Below, in pieces: positions 61,750-64,000 of a stretch of DNA of 64,000 nt. The notes under the pieces were generated by a model, which was not told the DNA's origin, did no database searches, and saw only the letters and a list, made by a program, of their open reading frames with translations. A program made the translations under genes and the position numbers. Numbering within the stretch: position 1 is the first letter of the stretch; every line of letters begins with the position of its first letter. This DNA is from Celeribacter baekdonensis (lineage in GTDB: Bacteria; Pseudomonadota; Alphaproteobacteria; Rhodobacterales; Rhodobacteraceae), in NCBI RefSeq assembly GCF_003047105.1, contig NZ_CP028472.1, positions 310,001 to 374,000 on the forward strand. The letters run 5' to 3'.

Positions 61750-62565
61750 CTATTTCGGGCCGCTGCGGACCATGGTGTTGAGCAGCCCCATGAGCAGGCC
61801 GATGAATACGAGGGGAGGCAAAACAAGAAGAACGGTCGCGGCGTTGATCACGCCCCACGGAACTTCTTTGCCAAGCGATGTGATCGAGGCGGCCACCACC
61901 GGAAGCGTGGCGTTTTGGGCGGCCAAAGTGAGCGCCAGCAACAGCTCGTTCCAGACCAGCACAAAGGTAAAGACCAGCGCGCCAAACAACGAGGGTGCGG
62001 CCAGCGGCAAGGAAAAGCGCCAAAACACTTCGGCCGGACCACAGCCTTCCATGGCGGCGGCTTCTTCGATGTCATGCGGCACCCGTTCAAATGCCGGCAC
62101 AGCCAACCAGATCACGGTTGAAATCGTGGTGATCAGATAGACCAAGATCAGGCCAAAGAGCGTGTCATAGATGCCAAGATCAAGGTAGATCACGATGAAC
62201 GGGATCGCGATGGCGACGGGTGGCATGAAGCGCAGCGAGAGCACAAAGAATTGCACATCATCGCCCCAACGCCGGGCGTGGCGCGCCAAACTATGCGCCG
62301 CCGGAATGCCAAGCAAAGCGCCGATCAACACAGAGGCCGAGACCACGATCACCGAATGCATCAACCCATCCCGGATCGTCGGGTTGCGCAGGATGGTGGC
62401 AAAATTGTCCAAGGTCGGTTCAAAGATCAGCTTTGGCACCGGGGTGACGATGTCGCGCAACTCTTTGAACGCCCCCAAAACGGTCCACAGGATTGGCCCC
62501 AAGGCAACGATAATCAACAGCCCAAGTAGGGCCCGCGTCAGAGTGGTGGAAATCAGTTTGCCCAT
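61750..62565 (-). CDS. CUT1 ABC transporter permease (MalG-like)
   Basis: A 271-residue permease with six helices and the EAA loop FERVPHDIEEAAAMEGCGPAEVFW core DIEEAAAMEGCG near residue 165. It ends GPK without a large extension. It overlaps the other permease by 13 bases, so translation is coupled. Confidence 0.87.
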   Translation of the reverse strand: MGKLISTTLTRALLGLLIIVALGPILWTVLGAFKELRDIVTPVPKLIFEPTLDNFATILRNPTIRDGLMHSVIVVSASVLIGALLGIPAAHSLARHARRWGDDVQFFVLSLRFMPPVAIAIPFIVIYLDLGIYDTLFGLILVYLITTISTVIWLAVPAFERVPHDIEEAAAMEGCGPAEVFWRFSLPLAAPSLFGALVFTFVLVWNELLLALTLAAQNATLPVVAASITSLGKEVPWGVINAATVLLVLPPLVFIGLLMGLLNTMVRSGPK

Positions 62566-63425
62566 TTTTTCCCCGCTTTCCAGATGATGGTGAAGGCCAC
62601 TGTCGTCACGATCAGCAACAGGATGGACATCGCTGAGGCATAGGAAATCCGACCGCCCATATTGATCCCCATTTGATAGGCATAAAGGTCCAGCGTCTCG
62701 GTCGCCGTGCCGGGTCCGCCGCCTGTCATCACAAAGATCAAATCAAAGGAGCGCAGGCTTTCGACCGCTTTCACAAGCGCCAAACTGATCAGCGGACCTT
62801 TGAGCATCGGCAGAGTGATATAGGCATGGATTTCCCAAGTGCGCGCATTGTCGAGCTTGGCGGCTTCGACCGGGTCGCGCGGCAGGGTTTCCATCAATTT
62901 GAGCAGAATGACGGTGAAAAACAGCCCCCATTGCCAGATGTCGACGATGGCCACTGAGACGAGCGCCAAGGACGGATCGGCCAGGAATTCGACGGGGCCG
63001 ATGCCCACCAGACTGAGCAGATAATTGATCGCCCCCAAGGACGGGGAATAGAGAAACCGCCAGATGAACGCCGCCGCCACGCGCGGTAAAAGCACCGGCA
63101 CGAGGAAGGCGAAACAGATCAAATTGCGCCAAAGCGGCTTTTTCACCGTCTCAAAGATCAGCACCGCCAAAAGCAGAGCCACAACCAATGTGCCGGTCAC
63201 TGTCACCAGCTCCCAAAGTGCTGAGATTTCCAACGCATTGAAAAACCGATGATCGCGCAACAGACGCAAAAAGTTATAGGCGCCGACAAATTCGTAATCG
63301 GGCGAGCGCAACGTGCGGTTCATAAGCGCGAACCACACCGCCCCGGCAATCGAGACCACTGCCAGCGTGGCCAACAGGCCGATGGCGGGCACGAGCGACA
63401 GGATGACGAACCTTTTTCGGGTCAT
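62553..63425 (-). CDS. CUT1 ABC transporter permease (MalF-like)
   Basis: A 290-residue permease with six helices. The EAA loop LPRDPVEAAKLDNARTWEIH lies near residue 190 and MTGGGPGTATETLDLYAYQMG near residue 230 (core GGGPGTATETL) is the usual MalF/UgpA segment. The ATG at 63425 has AGGAC upstream; the longer frame to 63473 is not family-like. A strong hairpin lies between it and the binding-protein gene. Confidence 0.86.
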   Translation of the reverse strand: MTRKRFVILSLVPAIGLLATLAVVSIAGAVWFALMNRTLRSPDYEFVGAYNFLRLLRDHRFFNALEISALWELVTVTGTLVVALLLAVLIFETVKKPLWRNLICFAFLVPVLLPRVAAAFIWRFLYSPSLGAINYLLSLVGIGPVEFLADPSLALVSVAIVDIWQWGLFFTVILLKLMETLPRDPVEAAKLDNARTWEIHAYITLPMLKGPLISLALVKAVESLRSFDLIFVMTGGGPGTATETLDLYAYQMGINMGGRISYASAMSILLLIVTTVAFTIIWKAGKKWAN

Positions 63426-63551
63426 GACATGTCCTTTAAAGCGTTGCGCGGCAAATCTTGGCGCGAAACGCATGTAACCTATTGATGTTGTGTGCGTTTC
63501 GGCACTGATCCAATCTGGAGAACATGCCGAAACGCTTTGGGACTAAGGGAA

Positions 63552-63578
63552 CCGCCGCACAGATCTCCTGTGCGGCGG
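63552..63578 (-). other. Hairpin between binding-protein and permease genes
   Basis: CCGCCGCACA and TGTGCGGCGG form a perfect 10-bp stem with a 7-base loop just after the binding-protein stop. As at 45745, it probably raises binding-protein message over that of the permeases. Confidence 0.6.
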
Positions 63579-63590
63579 CAAGAGATCGCG

Positions 63591-64000
63591 TTATTTGACG
63601 CGCATCAGGCTTTCTTCGGCGAAAAACGCGGCTTCATCCAAGGCCGCTTGAACATCGTCACGGGTGCCCGCAAAGAGTTCCTCAAGCGTCAGGCCAAGCG
63701 TATCCCCGATTTCCGGCCAAACCGGGCTTGCCATGATCAACAGGCTGGTTTTCGGACCCGTGTCCAACAGCGCATCAATGTATTCTTGCGGCACGAGGGC
63801 TTTGAACCCGTCGCTTTGCAAGGTGGACACACGGCCAATGTCGGAGGCAATCCCAGCGGCAAGCCGGCTTTGTTCCATCTCTTTCGAGGTGGCCCAGCCA
63901 ACAAAATCGCCCGCGATTGTTTTGGCACAGTCTTCCGCAGCGCCGGATTTCGACACGGCCCAGCCATGCGACCAGCCCGCAGACGGCAGCGGATCAGGCG
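63591..64000 (-). CDS. CUT1 ABC transporter substrate-binding protein, C-terminal part
   Basis: About 136 C-terminal residues; the frame runs open to the window edge. DPLPSAGWSHGWAVSKSGA followed by AKTIAGDFVGWATSKEMEQ is the standard region of sugar-binding proteins where GWxxxVSK precedes a helix ending in a Trp. The end reads ALDEAAFFAEESLMRVK. It is the first gene of the CUT1 operon seen here. Substrate cannot be told from this part. Confidence 0.8.
   Translation of the reverse strand, partial: PDPLPSAGWSHGWAVSKSGAAEDCAKTIAGDFVGWATSKEMEQSRLAAGIASDIGRVSTLQSDGFKALVPQEYIDALLDTGPKTSLLIMASPVWPEIGDTLGLTLEELFAGTRDDVQAALDEAAFFAEESLMRVK

Noticed and set aside
1..64000. CRISPR arrays, tRNA or rRNA genes, insertion sequences, prophage
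   Set aside because: No regularly spaced repeats, no cloverleaf-like or rRNA-like stretch in the gaps, and no transposase, integrase or phage protein among the reading frames.

Overview
The window looks like chromosomal DNA of a marine alphaproteobacterium of the Roseobacter group (Rhodobacterales). It is GC-rich and gene-dense, with ATGA start/stop overlaps throughout. The gene set fits: heme-uptake hmuRSTUV, a glycine betaine to serine catabolic cluster with soxBDAG, BCCT carriers and a CUT1 sugar/polyol ABC system. No species call is possible from sequence alone. No rRNA, tRNA, CRISPR array, phage or insertion sequence was seen.

Positions 1-28000 form a micronutrient-acquisition island. 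(a) 2-4640 (+) is a corrinoid uptake and salvage operon: the C-terminal part of a TonB-dependent receptor, btuF, btuC, btuD and cbiZ. (b) 4839-14254 (+) is a probable zinc operon. A Zur-like palindrome at 4839-4858 precedes a COG0523 (CobW-type) GTPase, a small DUF6525-like protein, a nickel/peptide-type ABC importer with two fused ATPase domains, a His-rich ZrgA/DUF2796 protein, a LolD-type ATPase with an FtsX-type permease, and a DUF3299 protein. (c) 22870-14292 (-) is heme uptake: hmuR, hmuS, hmuT, hmuU, hmuV, an unknown secreted protein, and exbB-exbD-exbD-tonB. (d) 27979-23006 (-) is probable copper uptake: a DUF2946-like protein, an OprC/NosA-type receptor, and a second exbB-exbD-exbD-tonB set.

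Positions 28938-58360 encode glycine betaine import and stepwise demethylation. BCCT carriers (31433 and 57894) import betaine. GbcAB makes dimethylglycine and formaldehyde. A flavoprotein dehydrogenase (53483), probably feeding EtfBA, makes sarcosine. SoxBDAG makes glycine and 5,10-methylene-THF. GlyA makes serine and SdaA makes pyruvate. FolB supplies folate, FolD and PurU turn over one-carbon folates, and FdhA oxidises formaldehyde. A GATase-1/AraC regulator resembling GbdR (49358-48313) and a Pot-type ABC importer (48074-43434) lie in the middle. A universal stress protein gene precedes the second BCCT gene.

Positions 58658-64000 (-) hold a CUT1 sugar/polyol ABC operon with a TIM-barrel aldolase-like enzyme and a SorC-type regulator. 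The substrate is unknown.

Five genes are each interrupted by what looks like the loss of one base, four of them in homopolymer runs: the 6471 binding protein, the 9713 ATPase, soxA, the GbdR-like regulator and the SorC regulator. Reading resumes in the family-conserved frame each time. This pattern favours sequencing or assembly error over real decay. The five are reported as full-length frame-corrected loci.
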